From Flavobacteriaceae bacterium (lineage in GTDB: Bacteria > Bacteroidota > Bacteroidia > Flavobacteriales > Flavobacteriaceae): a stretch of DNA of 64,000 nucleotides. The stretch's first letter is position 1; each line of letters opens with the position of its first letter. The notes beneath the pieces were generated by a model that saw only the letters and a program-made list of their open reading frames with translations, made no database searches and was not told the origin of the DNA. The stretch is taken from the NCBI GenBank assembly GCA_027082925.1, contig JALWTD010000011.1:62001-126000 (forward strand), written 5' to 3'. The position numbers were made by a program, and so were the translations under genes. Positions 26,124 through 33,984 of this stretch are shown here, one piece after another.

Positions 26124-26764
26124 AGTTTTACAATTTTTTCTTTTATAGCGTACAACACCAATCCAATACGAGTTTTAACGTTCAATTTTTCGAACAAAAC
26201 TTCTCTGTAATGATCTATTGTTTTTGGACTTAAAAACATTTTTTCAGCAATCTGTTTATAAGTCATTTCAGTACAGGTTAGCTTTAAAAATTGTAACTCT
26301 TTTTCTTTTAAAGGAATTGGTGTATTCTTTTTACTGCTATTAACTGAATTTAAAAGTGTATTTGCAATATCTTCTGTATAAAAAATGCCGGTAGTATAAA
26401 CTTCGTTTATGGCATGTTTTAAAATAGAAGGATGTATGTCTTTTAATAAATAACCTCTTGCTCCGGCTCTAAGCATTTTAATAATTGTATCCTCTTCACA
26501 TTCCATAGATAACGCTAATACTCTAACCTCAGGGTGATTTGATTTTAACCACTTTGTAGCTTCAATACCATTCATAATAGGCATTTGTATGTCCATTAAT
26601 ATCACATCAGGTTTTTTATTATTTCCTGAAAAATAATCTACCACCTCTTTACCGCTATTTAAAACAGCGATTACATTATATTCCTCAATATCAGATATTA
26701 AGCTTTCTAATGCTTGAGAAAAAAGTAAATGATCATCTACAATTATTATATTAATTTTTTTCAT
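26120..26764 (-). CDS. NarL/FixJ-type response regulator
   Basis: 214 residues. The receiver domain has D10-D11 and the phosphoacceptor D58 in VILMDIQMPIMNG, ending with ARGYLLKDIHPS. The C-terminal LuxR-type helix-turn-helix spans about 150-210, with LTCTEMTYKQIAEKMFLSPK and TIDHYREVLFEKLNVKTR as recognition segments. It starts seven bases after the stop of the partner kinase. Regulators of this class act as transcription activators or repressors after phosphorylation; the target is unknown. It is the last gene of a four-gene minus-strand cluster. Confidence 0.93.
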   Translation of the reverse strand: MKKINIIIVDDHLLFSQALESLISDIEEYNVIAVLNSGKEVVDYFSGNNKKPDVILMDIQMPIMNGIEATKWLKSNHPEVRVLALSMECEEDTIIKMLRAGARGYLLKDIHPSILKHAINEVYTTGIFYTEDIANTLLNSVNSSKKNTPIPLKEKELQFLKLTCTEMTYKQIAEKMFLSPKTIDHYREVLFEKLNVKTRIGLVLYAIKEKIVKL

Positions 26765-26771
26765 AATATGA

Positions 26772-27548
26772 TTATTTTGGACAACTGATTAGCAATTTTG
26801 TTCCTTTATTTAAAGATGATATTAAATCTATTTTAGCACCTATTAATTTAGCTCTACTTTTCATATTTACCAAACCTATTCCTGTTCTATTTGATTTGTC
26901 ATCAATATCAAAACCAACACCGTTATCTTCTGCACTAATTTCTAAACTTGAATCTGTAAATTGCAACACTACATCTAATTTATTTGCTTTTGCATGTTTT
27001 AGTGTGTTGTTAAAAAACTCTTGAAGTGTTCTAAACAAAATAATCTCTTTTTCATCGCTCAAACTATACGGTTCATGAATAACTTTTAATGTTGCGCTGA
27101 TAAAATTTAACCTATTAAACCTATTTATTTCAAGAGTTATAGACTCTATTAACCCTTTACTTTTTATCGTATCGGGGTTTAAAGATTTGGCTAAACCTCT
27201 AAGCTCTTGAAGACTTTTACCAATAATTTCTCCTGTTTCAATAACTTTTTGTTGGTGTGATTCGGGCAGACTTACTTGCATTATATTTAACTGCATTTTA
27301 GCGACAGAGAGTAATTGACCTACATTGTCATGAATTTCCCAACTAATATTTTGTAATGCTTGTTCTTGTATTTCTAATTTAGATTTAGATATTTCTTCTT
27401 CAAATTTCTTTTGAGCTTCTCGTTGCTTTAATAAATATGCTGTTTTTTTTTGTTGAAACTTAAAGAAAAACAAAATAAGTGTTAGTGCTAATACTAAAAC
27501 AATAATTGTAGTAATAAAAATTAAAATTTCAATTTCTTTATTATCCAT
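26772..27548 (-). CDS. NarX-type (HisKA_3) sensor histidine kinase
   Basis: 258 residues from the ATG at 27548. An in-frame GTG at 27575 would overlap the upstream gene and is less likely. A single membrane helix (about 8-29) is followed by a short coiled linker, the HisKA_3 dimerisation helix with His73 in NISWEIHDNVGQLLS, and a HATPase_c domain with ENT-like FFNNTLKHAKAN and EDNGVGFD motifs. There is no extracellular sensor domain, so the signal must come through the membrane or from a partner. The adjacent polytopic membrane protein is the obvious candidate, which is inference. It is co-transcribed with the NarL-type regulator. Confidence 0.9.
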   Translation of the reverse strand: MDNKEIEILIFITTIIVLVLALTLILFFFKFQQKKTAYLLKQREAQKKFEEEISKSKLEIQEQALQNISWEIHDNVGQLLSVAKMQLNIMQVSLPESHQQKVIETGEIIGKSLQELRGLAKSLNPDTIKSKGLIESITLEINRFNRLNFISATLKVIHEPYSLSDEKEIILFRTLQEFFNNTLKHAKANKLDVVLQFTDSSLEISAEDNGVGFDIDDKSNRTGIGLVNMKSRAKLIGAKIDLISSLNKGTKLLISCPK

Positions 27549-27555
27549 ATTCGTA

Positions 27556-28128
27556 TTAGTTATACTTCTTATCACTTACAATAAATCCAACTATGAAACA
27601 GCTATACATAATCACATTTAAAAAGAGTATTATATAGTGAAATATCCCATCCCAACGTATTAATTCTCCCACTATTAAAACGGGTATTAATCCTAAGTTA
27701 AATATTAAAACACCTATACTCATCCAAAATAAAAATATCTTTCTTAAAACTAGTATTTTGTCTGAATTCATTATTTCAATAAAAAACAAAATAATTGTTA
27801 TGGTTACTAAGAAAAAACCAAGAATAAAGGTGTACGACTGTAATGAAGTGAAAATATTTTGAAACAAAAATGAATTTAATAAAATAGCAATACTGTACAG
27901 TATTATAAAAATATAACTAGCTCTTTTGTAGCTTTTTTTTACGAAGACAAATGAATAAAAAACTAAGAAAAAAAGAGTGGTTATTACAGCGTATAAGTTA
28001 TTTATTATAGCTGTATTAACACCCTTTTCCATTAGTATATTTCCTATTACTTCATTGATAAAAACATAGCCCATCAGATACATAAAATACTTAAATTTAG
28101 ATCCTCTAAATTTATTGTAATAATACAA
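27556..28128 (-). CDS. Polytopic membrane protein of unknown function, possible sensor partner
   Basis: 190 residues as drawn, with about six hydrophobic helices and no soluble domain. The start is uncertain. The first usable codon here is TTG at 28128. The frame remains open upstream almost to the stop of the preceding gene and encodes another clear helix (AHIILIVIAITLVIGLYYYN), yet no ATG, GTG or TTG lies in that extension. Initiation at a rare codon such as ATT or ATA, or coupling to the upstream gene, would add a seventh helix. It lies seven bases ahead of the histidine kinase gene. I do not recognise the family beyond its recurring co-occurrence with such kinases. Confidence 0.7.
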   Translation of the reverse strand: MYYYNKFRGSKFKYFMYLMGYVFINEVIGNILMEKGVNTAIINNLYAVITTLFFLVFYSFVFVKKSYKRASYIFIILYSIAILLNSFLFQNIFTSLQSYTFILGFFLVTITIILFFIEIMNSDKILVLRKIFLFWMSIGVLIFNLGLIPVLIVGELIRWDGIFHYIILFLNVIMYSCFIVGFIVSDKKYN

Positions 28129-28192
28129 CCCGATTACTAAAGTTATAGCTATAACTATTAAAATAATATGTGCCCTTATGTCAAAAATAACA

Positions 28193-28597
28193 CTATTGTT
28201 GCGGATATGGTGCTGATGGTGGGTTTCCCATAGTACCTAAATTTAAACCATCTATAGTTTCAACGTCTGACCCTCCTCCTGCTGCAGCTGTAGCAGATTT
28301 TTGAGTAGCAATATTACTTGTTGTAGGTACAAAAAATACAGTAGATAAATTATCGTTTTTTGGATTTATTATATCCTTAGCCGGATAAGCGCCAAAATAA
28401 ACTCGAAGACCATTCACAGAAATTCCTTGTGCTTTTGCTTCGCTTTCAATGTAAGCTATGTATTTTTTAATTTCATCTAAAGAAAACCAGCTAGATATAG
28501 CATCATCTTTATTAATTGCTTTGTTAATTGCTTTAGATCTTGTGTTGATAAAATTTTGATTTAATTCTTTCGCTCTTTTAGAAGATATTCTACTCAT
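28193..28597 (-). CDS. Uncharacterised 134-aa protein, Bacteroidota type
   Basis: 134 residues, soluble, with no signal peptide. The N-terminal half is helical and basic (SSKRAKELNQNFIN, then KAINKAINKDD). A central segment, ISSWFSLDEIKKYIAYIESE, precedes the core GLRVYFGAYPAKDI. The end is a low-complexity Ala/Gly/Pro tail (SATAAAGGGSDVET ... NPPSAPYPQQ). I do not know its function. It heads the run that leads through the membrane protein to the NarL-type kinase and regulator, so it may work with that system, but this is inference from position only. The start ATG at 28597 is unambiguous. Confidence 0.72.
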   Translation of the reverse strand: MSRISSKRAKELNQNFINTRSKAINKAINKDDAISSWFSLDEIKKYIAYIESEAKAQGISVNGLRVYFGAYPAKDIINPKNDNLSTVFFVPTTSNIATQKSATAAAGGGSDVETIDGLNLGTMGNPPSAPYPQQ

Positions 28598-28714
28598 AAT
28601 AATTTTATTTTATGCGCTAAAGTTAAACTTTTAAATTGAAGTTAAAAAATGATTTGGGGATTTTCACTTTTTAAAAAGAGGGTATTTCCTAATGACCAAG
28701 ATTTGTTTTTAAGC

Positions 28715-28722
28715 TATTTTTG
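28715..28722 (+). promoter_or_regulatory. Putative -7 box upstream of a small membrane peptide gene
   Basis: TATTTTTG, an exact TAnnTTTG match, 30 bases before the ATG at 28753. Confidence 0.4.
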
Positions 28723-28752
28723 TAGTATATTTATTAAAAATTTGTTATACTG

Positions 28753-28908
28753 ATGCTTTCTGATAAAAAAATTGCAAACAAAAACATCAAACTTATTTCA
28801 ATAGGATTGATTATTTTAATCCTCACTGGTTTAAATTTTTATATGTTAAATAAAGTTATTGGTAATTCTAAAGAGAATAGAGTTTATAAAAAAAATATAC
28901 GGATTTAA
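28753..28908 (+). CDS. Possible 51-aa single-helix membrane peptide
   Basis: A 51-codon plus-strand frame with a basic N-terminus (MLSDKKIANKNIK) and one strong hydrophobic helix (LISIGLIILILTGLNFYML). A polar, basic tail ends KKNIRI. The composition is what a real small membrane protein would show, and it is preceded by a TAnnTTTG box. It is followed by hairpins and a strong terminator at 28991, so it could be a complete one-gene transcript. No homologue is known to me. A chance frame cannot be excluded, since AT-rich DNA readily encodes hydrophobic peptides. Confidence 0.45.
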   Translation: MLSDKKIANKNIKLISIGLIILILTGLNFYMLNKVIGNSKENRVYKKNIRI

Positions 28909-28939
28909 ATAAATATCTTTTAATTCCCCACGTGAACGC

Positions 28940-29024
28940 ATTCTTTGATTAGTTTCAAAGGGTATTTAAAATCATTTATTGGGCTGATTTTAAAAGGGCT
29001 ACTTCGAAGTAGCCCTTTTTTTTT
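28940..29024 (+). ncRNA. Hairpin-rich 3' region or small RNA ending in a strong terminator
   Basis: Three hairpins follow one another: CTTTGA with TCAAAG (28943-28948, 28955-28960), TTAAAATCA with TGATTTTAA (28966-28974, 28985-28993), and the terminator at 28991-29024. The last two share bases near 28991-28993 and could be alternative partners. This is more structure than a simple terminator needs. It may be the structured 3' end of the small-peptide mRNA or an independent small RNA. Confidence 0.35.
28991..29024 (+). terminator. Strong rho-independent terminator upstream of gltX
   Basis: AGGGCTACTT pairs with AAGTAGCCCT around a minimal loop, followed by a long T-run (29016-29024). It insulates gltX from upstream transcription. 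Confidence 0.85.
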
Positions 29025-29056
29025 AATCAAAATACTTTTACTAACTACCTATAAAT

Positions 29057-29064
29057 TATCTTTG
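29057..29064 (+). promoter_or_regulatory. Putative -7 promoter box for gltX
   Basis: TATCTTTG, an exact TAnnTTTG match, 20 bases before the gltX ATG and just after the upstream terminator. Confidence 0.6.
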
Positions 29065-29084
29065 CACTTTAAAATGTATTAAAA

Positions 29085-30605
29085 ATGAATGATGTTAGAG
29101 TAAGATTTGCTCCTAGTCCTACAGGTCCTTTACATATTGGTGGTGTTAGAACCGCCTTATTTAATTATCTTTTTGCTAAAAAAAATAACGGTACTTTTAT
29201 TTTAAGAATAGAAGATACAGATCAAACCCGCTATGTGAAAAATGCAGAAAAATATATTGTTGATTCCTTGAATTGGTGTCATATTCCTTTTGATGAGGGT
29301 CCAAATGTAAATGAAAAATTTGGTCCTTACCGCCAATCTGAACGTAAATATTTATATAAAAAATTTGCCGATGAATTAATAGAAAAAGGAAAAGCATATT
29401 ATGCTTTTGACACTCCTGAAGAATTAGATTTACACCGAAAAAATCACGAAGAAAAAGGAAAAACATTTATTTATAATTGGCACAATAGAGAAAAATTAAC
29501 CAATTCAATTTCTCTATCAAAAGAAGAGGTTGAACAACGCATTACTAATGGCGATAAATATGTGGTTCGATTTAAAATGTATGATAAGAATCTCGATGAA
29601 ATTACTACAACCGATTTAATTCGTGGTCATGTATCTTTTAAAACCAATTTATTAGATGATAAAATCCTATTTAAAAGTGATGGAATGCCTACATATCATT
29701 TAGCAAATATTGTAGACGATCATTTAATGAAAATAACTCACGTAATTAGAGGGGAAGAATGGTTGCCTTCACTCCCACTTCATATTGCGTTATACCAAGC
29801 ATTTGGTTGGGACATACCTAAATTTGCTCATTTACCACTAATACTAAAACCTGTTGGTAAAGGAAAATTAAGTAAAAGAGATGGTGATAAACTTGGGTTT
29901 CCTGTGTTTCCTTTAGAGTATAAAAACGAAGAAAATAATGAAATTTCAAGAGGATATAAAGAGGATGGATATTTTCCTGAAGCATTTATTAATATGCTTG
30001 CTTTACTTGGTTGGAATCCTGGTACAAAGCAAGAACTCTTTTCTCTTGAAGAACTAATTCAAGCATTCGACTTAAGTAGAGTTAGTAAAAGTGGTGCTAA
30101 ATTTAATCCAGATAAAACAAAGTGGTTTAATCAACAATATATGTTGCAAAAACCTAACGAAGAATTGGCTTCGTTATTTGTTCCTATTTTAGAAGAAAAA
30201 GGAATTAAAGTTGATAAAACATATGTTGTAAAAGTAATTTCTTTAATAAAAGAAAGAGCTACTTTTGTAAGTGATTTTTGGGAATTAAGTAATTTCTTTT
30301 TTAAAGCTCCTGAAAAATATGATGAAAAAGCCGTTAAAAAGCAATGGAAAGAAAATACTCCTGACTTAATGCTTGAATTAATAACTATATTAACTAAAAT
30401 TGAAGTGTTTACTTCTAAAAATATAGAAACTGTTGTTAAAGAATGGATTACAAGTAAAGAAATAGGTTTTGGTAAAATAATGCAACCTTTTAGATTGAGT
30501 TTAGTAGGTGCTTTAAAAGGTCCTCACTTATTTGATATTGCAGAAATGATAACAAAAGAAGAAACTATTAAAAGAATTAAAACAGCTATCAATCACCTAG
30601 CTTAA
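29085..30605 (+). CDS. gltX: Glutamate--tRNA ligase
   Basis: 506 residues. This class I synthetase charges tRNA-Glu, and tRNA-Gln as well in organisms that use the amidotransferase route. VRFAPSPTGPLHIGGVRTA carries the HIGH motif and GKLSKRDGDKLG the KMSKS equivalent. Between them are the glutamate-binding RIEDTDQTRY and the HVIRGEEWLPSLP segments. The C-terminal anticodon-binding domain is complete. It forms a single-gene plus-strand unit with its own promoter box and terminator on each side. Confidence 0.98.
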   Translation: MNDVRVRFAPSPTGPLHIGGVRTALFNYLFAKKNNGTFILRIEDTDQTRYVKNAEKYIVDSLNWCHIPFDEGPNVNEKFGPYRQSERKYLYKKFADELIEKGKAYYAFDTPEELDLHRKNHEEKGKTFIYNWHNREKLTNSISLSKEEVEQRITNGDKYVVRFKMYDKNLDEITTTDLIRGHVSFKTNLLDDKILFKSDGMPTYHLANIVDDHLMKITHVIRGEEWLPSLPLHIALYQAFGWDIPKFAHLPLILKPVGKGKLSKRDGDKLGFPVFPLEYKNEENNEISRGYKEDGYFPEAFINMLALLGWNPGTKQELFSLEELIQAFDLSRVSKSGAKFNPDKTKWFNQQYMLQKPNEELASLFVPILEEKGIKVDKTYVVKVISLIKERATFVSDFWELSNFFFKAPEKYDEKAVKKQWKENTPDLMLELITILTKIEVFTSKNIETVVKEWITSKEIGFGKIMQPFRLSLVGALKGPHLFDIAEMITKEETIKRIKTAINHLA

Positions 30606-30615
30606 TTTACAAAAC

Positions 30616-30648
30616 AAAAAATAGAGGTTAAAAAAACCTCTATTTTTT
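30616..30648. terminator. Bidirectional terminator between gltX and tatA
   Basis: A perfect 14-base inverted repeat (30616-30629 with 30635-30648) has a five-A loop, with A-run and T-run flanks built into the arms. Confidence 0.88.
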
Positions 30649-30684
30649 GTTTTACTTTTTAATATTTTATCTAACGATTTAGGA

Positions 30685-30879
30685 TTATTTTTTACCCTCT
30701 TCTAATTTTGAGTCATCATCATCGTCTTTAGTAGCTTTTTTAAACTCTTTAATACCACTTCCTAAACCTCTCATAAGCTCCGGTATTTTTTTACCACCAA
30801 ATAACAATAAAATTACAACCACAATTATAATTACTTGTGGGGCTCCAACTACTCCTAAAAAAATATATAATGCATTCAT
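30685..30879 (-). CDS. tatA: Twin-arginine translocase subunit TatA/E
   Basis: 64 residues. One membrane helix ([17 protein letters not shown]) is followed by the hinge and amphipathic helix [20 protein letters not shown], then a very acidic and charged tail ([15 protein letters not shown]). This is the standard TatA architecture: multiple copies form the export pore for folded proteins in the inner membrane. The Phe-Gly pair at the hinge is conserved. No tatC is in the window. The next gene upstream on the strand encodes an exported GIN-domain protein 43 bases away. Confidence 0.93.
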   Translation of the reverse strand: MNALYIFLGVVGAPQVIIIVVVILLLFGGKKIPELMRGLGSGIKEFKKATKDDDDDSKLEEGKK

Positions 30880-30922
30880 TTTAATAAATTTTACACGACA
30901 AAGATAATAATTAAATTATAAC

Positions 30923-31597
30923 CTAATTTTTATTTTTAATTGTACCGCCTATTATTTTTTTAATTTTCTTTACATCAGGAGTTCCTTTGTATAAAATTGT
31001 ACCTCCAAACCTTACTTTAGCATCTAATACATCTGCAACACTTACTTCAACTCTTGCGCCTGACGCTGCAGTAATTATAGCTTGTTTACTTTGTAGTTTA
31101 TAACTAAAATAGGTACCTCCTGTTGTTGCTTCTACTGTTTGGTTTTGAGTTGTACCAGTTAATTTTATAACTCCTCCTGTAACCGATTTTACAACTAAAT
31201 ATTTAACATTAATAGGTAATTTAATTTTAGCTCCTTCTTGTACTTTTACTTCTAAGTGTTTTTGTGTAACTGGTTCGTTTGAAAAAATTTTACTTCCTTC
31301 ATTAGCATCTAAAACAGCTATATTGTTTGTATAATAAAGTATTATTTTTACGTCTTCTGCGGTAAAACTATCAGGAAAACGTAATCTAACTTTTAATATT
31401 CCGTCAGAATTTTTTACAACCACATCATCTGATTGTGTTCCAAAAATTTCAATTTTAGCAGTATCGCCTTTTTTTATTTCTACAGGTAAACCATTAAAAA
31501 CTTTTAATGTATTAAAATCTCCTAATTTTTTTGTGATTTTTTCTTGTGCGTTAATTAACGAAATAGAAAAAATAAATAGTATGACTAGCTTTTTCAT
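30923..31597 (-). CDS. Exported GIN-domain (DUF2807) protein
   Basis: 224 residues with a cleavable signal peptide (MKKLVILFIFSISLINA). The mature part is a repetitive beta structure with phrases such as FNTLKVFNGLPVEIKKGD, LEVKVQEGAKIKLPINVKYL and ITAASGARVEVSVADVLDAK. This matches the head GIN / DUF2807 beta-helix-like family, common in Bacteroidota and predicted to be periplasmic or outer-membrane associated. The function is unknown; adhesin-like roles have been suggested from structure only. It lies between rnr and tatA on the same strand. Confidence 0.82.
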   Translation of the reverse strand: MKKLVILFIFSISLINAQEKITKKLGDFNTLKVFNGLPVEIKKGDTAKIEIFGTQSDDVVVKNSDGILKVRLRFPDSFTAEDVKIILYYTNNIAVLDANEGSKIFSNEPVTQKHLEVKVQEGAKIKLPINVKYLVVKSVTGGVIKLTGTTQNQTVEATTGGTYFSYKLQSKQAIITAASGARVEVSVADVLDAKVRFGGTILYKGTPDVKKIKKIIGGTIKNKN

Positions 31598-31666
31598 TTT
31601 AGTTTTAGTTTTGTTTTAACTTATACAACTTCTAAATTAAGCAATAATTGTACCTTACTAAGTTAA

Positions 31667-33877
31667 TTATTTACTAATCTTTTTTATAAGTGTAAAATCT
31701 AAGTGCTTACGTTCTAAATCTGTGTTTTTTACTTTTATTAAAACATAGTCACCTAACTGATAAATATTTTTAGTTGCTTGTCCAACTAGAGCATATTGTT
31801 TTTCATCAAAAATGTAGTAATCGTCTCTTATTTCACGTATTCTAACCATTCCTTCGCATTTATTTTCTATTATTTCAACATAAATACCCCACTCTGTTAC
31901 ACCTGAAATTACACCTTTAAATTCTTCATCTTGATGTTTTTGCATGTATTTAACTTGCATGTATTTTATTGAATCACGTTCTGCTTTGGTGGCTAACTGT
32001 TCCATTTCTGAAGCATGTTTACATTTTTCTTCGTATACAATAGCGTTTACAGATTTTCCACCATCTAAATAGTGCTGTAACAACCTATGTGTCATTACAT
32101 CAGGATAACGACGAATTGGTGATGTAAAATGGCTGTAATAATCAAAAGCTAATCCGTAATGGCCTATATTTTTAGTAGTATAAACAGCTTTACTCATAGT
32201 ACGTACTGCCAACGTTTCTATTAAATTAGCTTCTCCTTTTCCATGAACATCTTGTAATAATTTATTTAAAGATGAAGCTGTTGTTTTTTTATTTTTAGTA
32301 TCAATTTTATTTTTATAACCAAACTTACTTACAATGGTTTGTAAAGCTGTTATTTTTTCAATATCAGGTTCATCGTGTACTCTATAAATAAATGTTTTAT
32401 TTGTTGGTACTCCTTTATTACTTCCCACAAATTCAGCCACTCTCCTATTTGCTAAAAGCATAAATTCTTCAATTAGCTTATTTGCATCTTTAGATTCTTT
32501 AAAATAAACCCCAACAGGCTCATAATTTTTATCTAAATTAAATTTTACTTCTACTCTATCAAAAGTAATAGCGCCTTGTTGTAATCTTCTTTTTCTAAGT
32601 TTTTTAGCTAGCTCATCAAGTTTTACAATTGCAGATACTATTTTTAAATCAACAGTATATTCTTTACCGGTTAAAGAGTTGTTTGAAGAAATAGTTTGTA
32701 CTTTAGTTTCTATAATTTCTTGAGCTTCTTCGTAGCTAAATCGCTTATCAGAATACGTAATGGTTCTACCAAACCATTGTTTAACAACATGTGCTTTTTC
32801 ATTTATTTCAAAAATAGCTGAAAAAGTAAGTTTTTCTTCATTAGGACGAAGTGAACACACTCCATTTGATAAAACCTCGGGTAACATAGGTACCACCCTA
32901 TCAACTAAATAAACCGAAGTAGCTCTATTGTAAGCTTCTTCATCTAAAACTGATTTTTCCTGAACGTAATGTGACACATCTGCAATATGAATTCCTATTT
33001 CATAATTACCATTTTCAAGAGGTTTAAAAGATAAAGCATCATCAAAATCTTTAGCATCTTTTGGATCTATAGTAAACGTAGTTGTATCTCTTAAATCTCT
33101 CCTATTTTTAATTTCATCATCTGTTATTTTAGTAGGAATTTTTTTAGCAACATCTTCTACTTTACTAGGAAACTTATATGGTAAACCGTAATCTAATAAA
33201 ATAGAATGTATTTCTGTATGATGATCACCCGGCTTTCCTAAAACATCTATAACTTCTCCAAATGGGTTTTTAGAATTCTCGGGCCAATCTGTCATTTTTA
33301 CCAACACTTTATCACCGTCATTTGCTTTTTTAAATTTTCCTTTTGATATAAAAATATCGGTATACATTTTTTTATCATCAGGTATTACAAATCCGAAGTT
33401 TTTATTTATTTGTAGTACGCCTACAAATGTTGTTTTAGAACGTTTTATTATTTCAACTACATCTCCTTCTTCTCTACTATTTTTCTTTCTATTGTATAAA
33501 TAAATTTTTACAATATCATTATCTAATGCGTGGTTTAAATTTCTAGAAGGGATATATATATCGTGATCTAATTCATCACAAATAAAGTAAGCGTTTCCGT
33601 TAGATATTACATCTAAAGTACCTATATAATATTTTGAAAGTGGTATAATTTTAAACTTTCCTCTGGTTACTTCTTCTATTTTTTCCTCTAATTTTAAAGC
33701 TTCTAATTTTTTTATAATCTGATTTCTTCCATTAGCATCAGTAATAGCTAACTTAGAAGATATTTGTTTGTAGTTGAAACTTTTATTTGGAAACTGATTT
33801 AATAATTGAAGTATTTTTCGGGTTAAATCTTTAATAATATTTCCCTTTTTTTTATATAATTTTTTTCTTTTTGACAT
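31667..33877 (-). CDS. rnr: Ribonuclease R
   Basis: 736 residues. This 3'-to-5' exoribonuclease degrades structured RNA. An N-terminal winged-helix-like region precedes cold-shock domains (from about 70). The RNB catalytic domain carries DPKDAKDFDDALSF, whose aspartates bind magnesium, and later HIADVSHYV and HYGLAFDYYSHFTSPIRRYPD. A C-terminal S1 domain (GVISGVTEWGIYVEI) completes the order. The length suits the RNase R/VacB subfamily rather than RNase II. It is divergent from the lipid-kinase gene, with about 107 bases between them. Confidence 0.96.
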   Translation of the reverse strand: MSKRKKLYKKKGNIIKDLTRKILQLLNQFPNKSFNYKQISSKLAITDANGRNQIIKKLEALKLEEKIEEVTRGKFKIIPLSKYYIGTLDVISNGNAYFICDELDHDIYIPSRNLNHALDNDIVKIYLYNRKKNSREEGDVVEIIKRSKTTFVGVLQINKNFGFVIPDDKKMYTDIFISKGKFKKANDGDKVLVKMTDWPENSKNPFGEVIDVLGKPGDHHTEIHSILLDYGLPYKFPSKVEDVAKKIPTKITDDEIKNRRDLRDTTTFTIDPKDAKDFDDALSFKPLENGNYEIGIHIADVSHYVQEKSVLDEEAYNRATSVYLVDRVVPMLPEVLSNGVCSLRPNEEKLTFSAIFEINEKAHVVKQWFGRTITYSDKRFSYEEAQEIIETKVQTISSNNSLTGKEYTVDLKIVSAIVKLDELAKKLRKRRLQQGAITFDRVEVKFNLDKNYEPVGVYFKESKDANKLIEEFMLLANRRVAEFVGSNKGVPTNKTFIYRVHDEPDIEKITALQTIVSKFGYKNKIDTKNKKTTASSLNKLLQDVHGKGEANLIETLAVRTMSKAVYTTKNIGHYGLAFDYYSHFTSPIRRYPDVMTHRLLQHYLDGGKSVNAIVYEEKCKHASEMEQLATKAERDSIKYMQVKYMQKHQDEEFKGVISGVTEWGIYVEIIENKCEGMVRIREIRDDYYIFDEKQYALVGQATKNIYQLGDYVLIKVKNTDLERKHLDFTLIKKISK

Positions 33878-33941
33878 TATTGTATTTTAATGCTCAAAAA
33901 TACAAATATTTAAACTTGTAATGTGTTAAGAAATACTTATA

Positions 33942-33949
33942 TAAATTTG
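33942..33949 (+). promoter_or_regulatory. Putative -7 promoter box for the lipid kinase gene
   Basis: TAAATTTG, matching TAnnTTTG, 35 bases before the ATG at 33985. Confidence 0.45.
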
Positions 33950-33984
33950 TATTTGTATTTTACACAGGTATTAATATATATTTT

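Noticed and set aside
28924-28939. CACGTG core at 28929-28934 as a third parS site
   Set aside because: Only the hexamer and a few flanking bases fit; the 16-base palindrome is not preserved.
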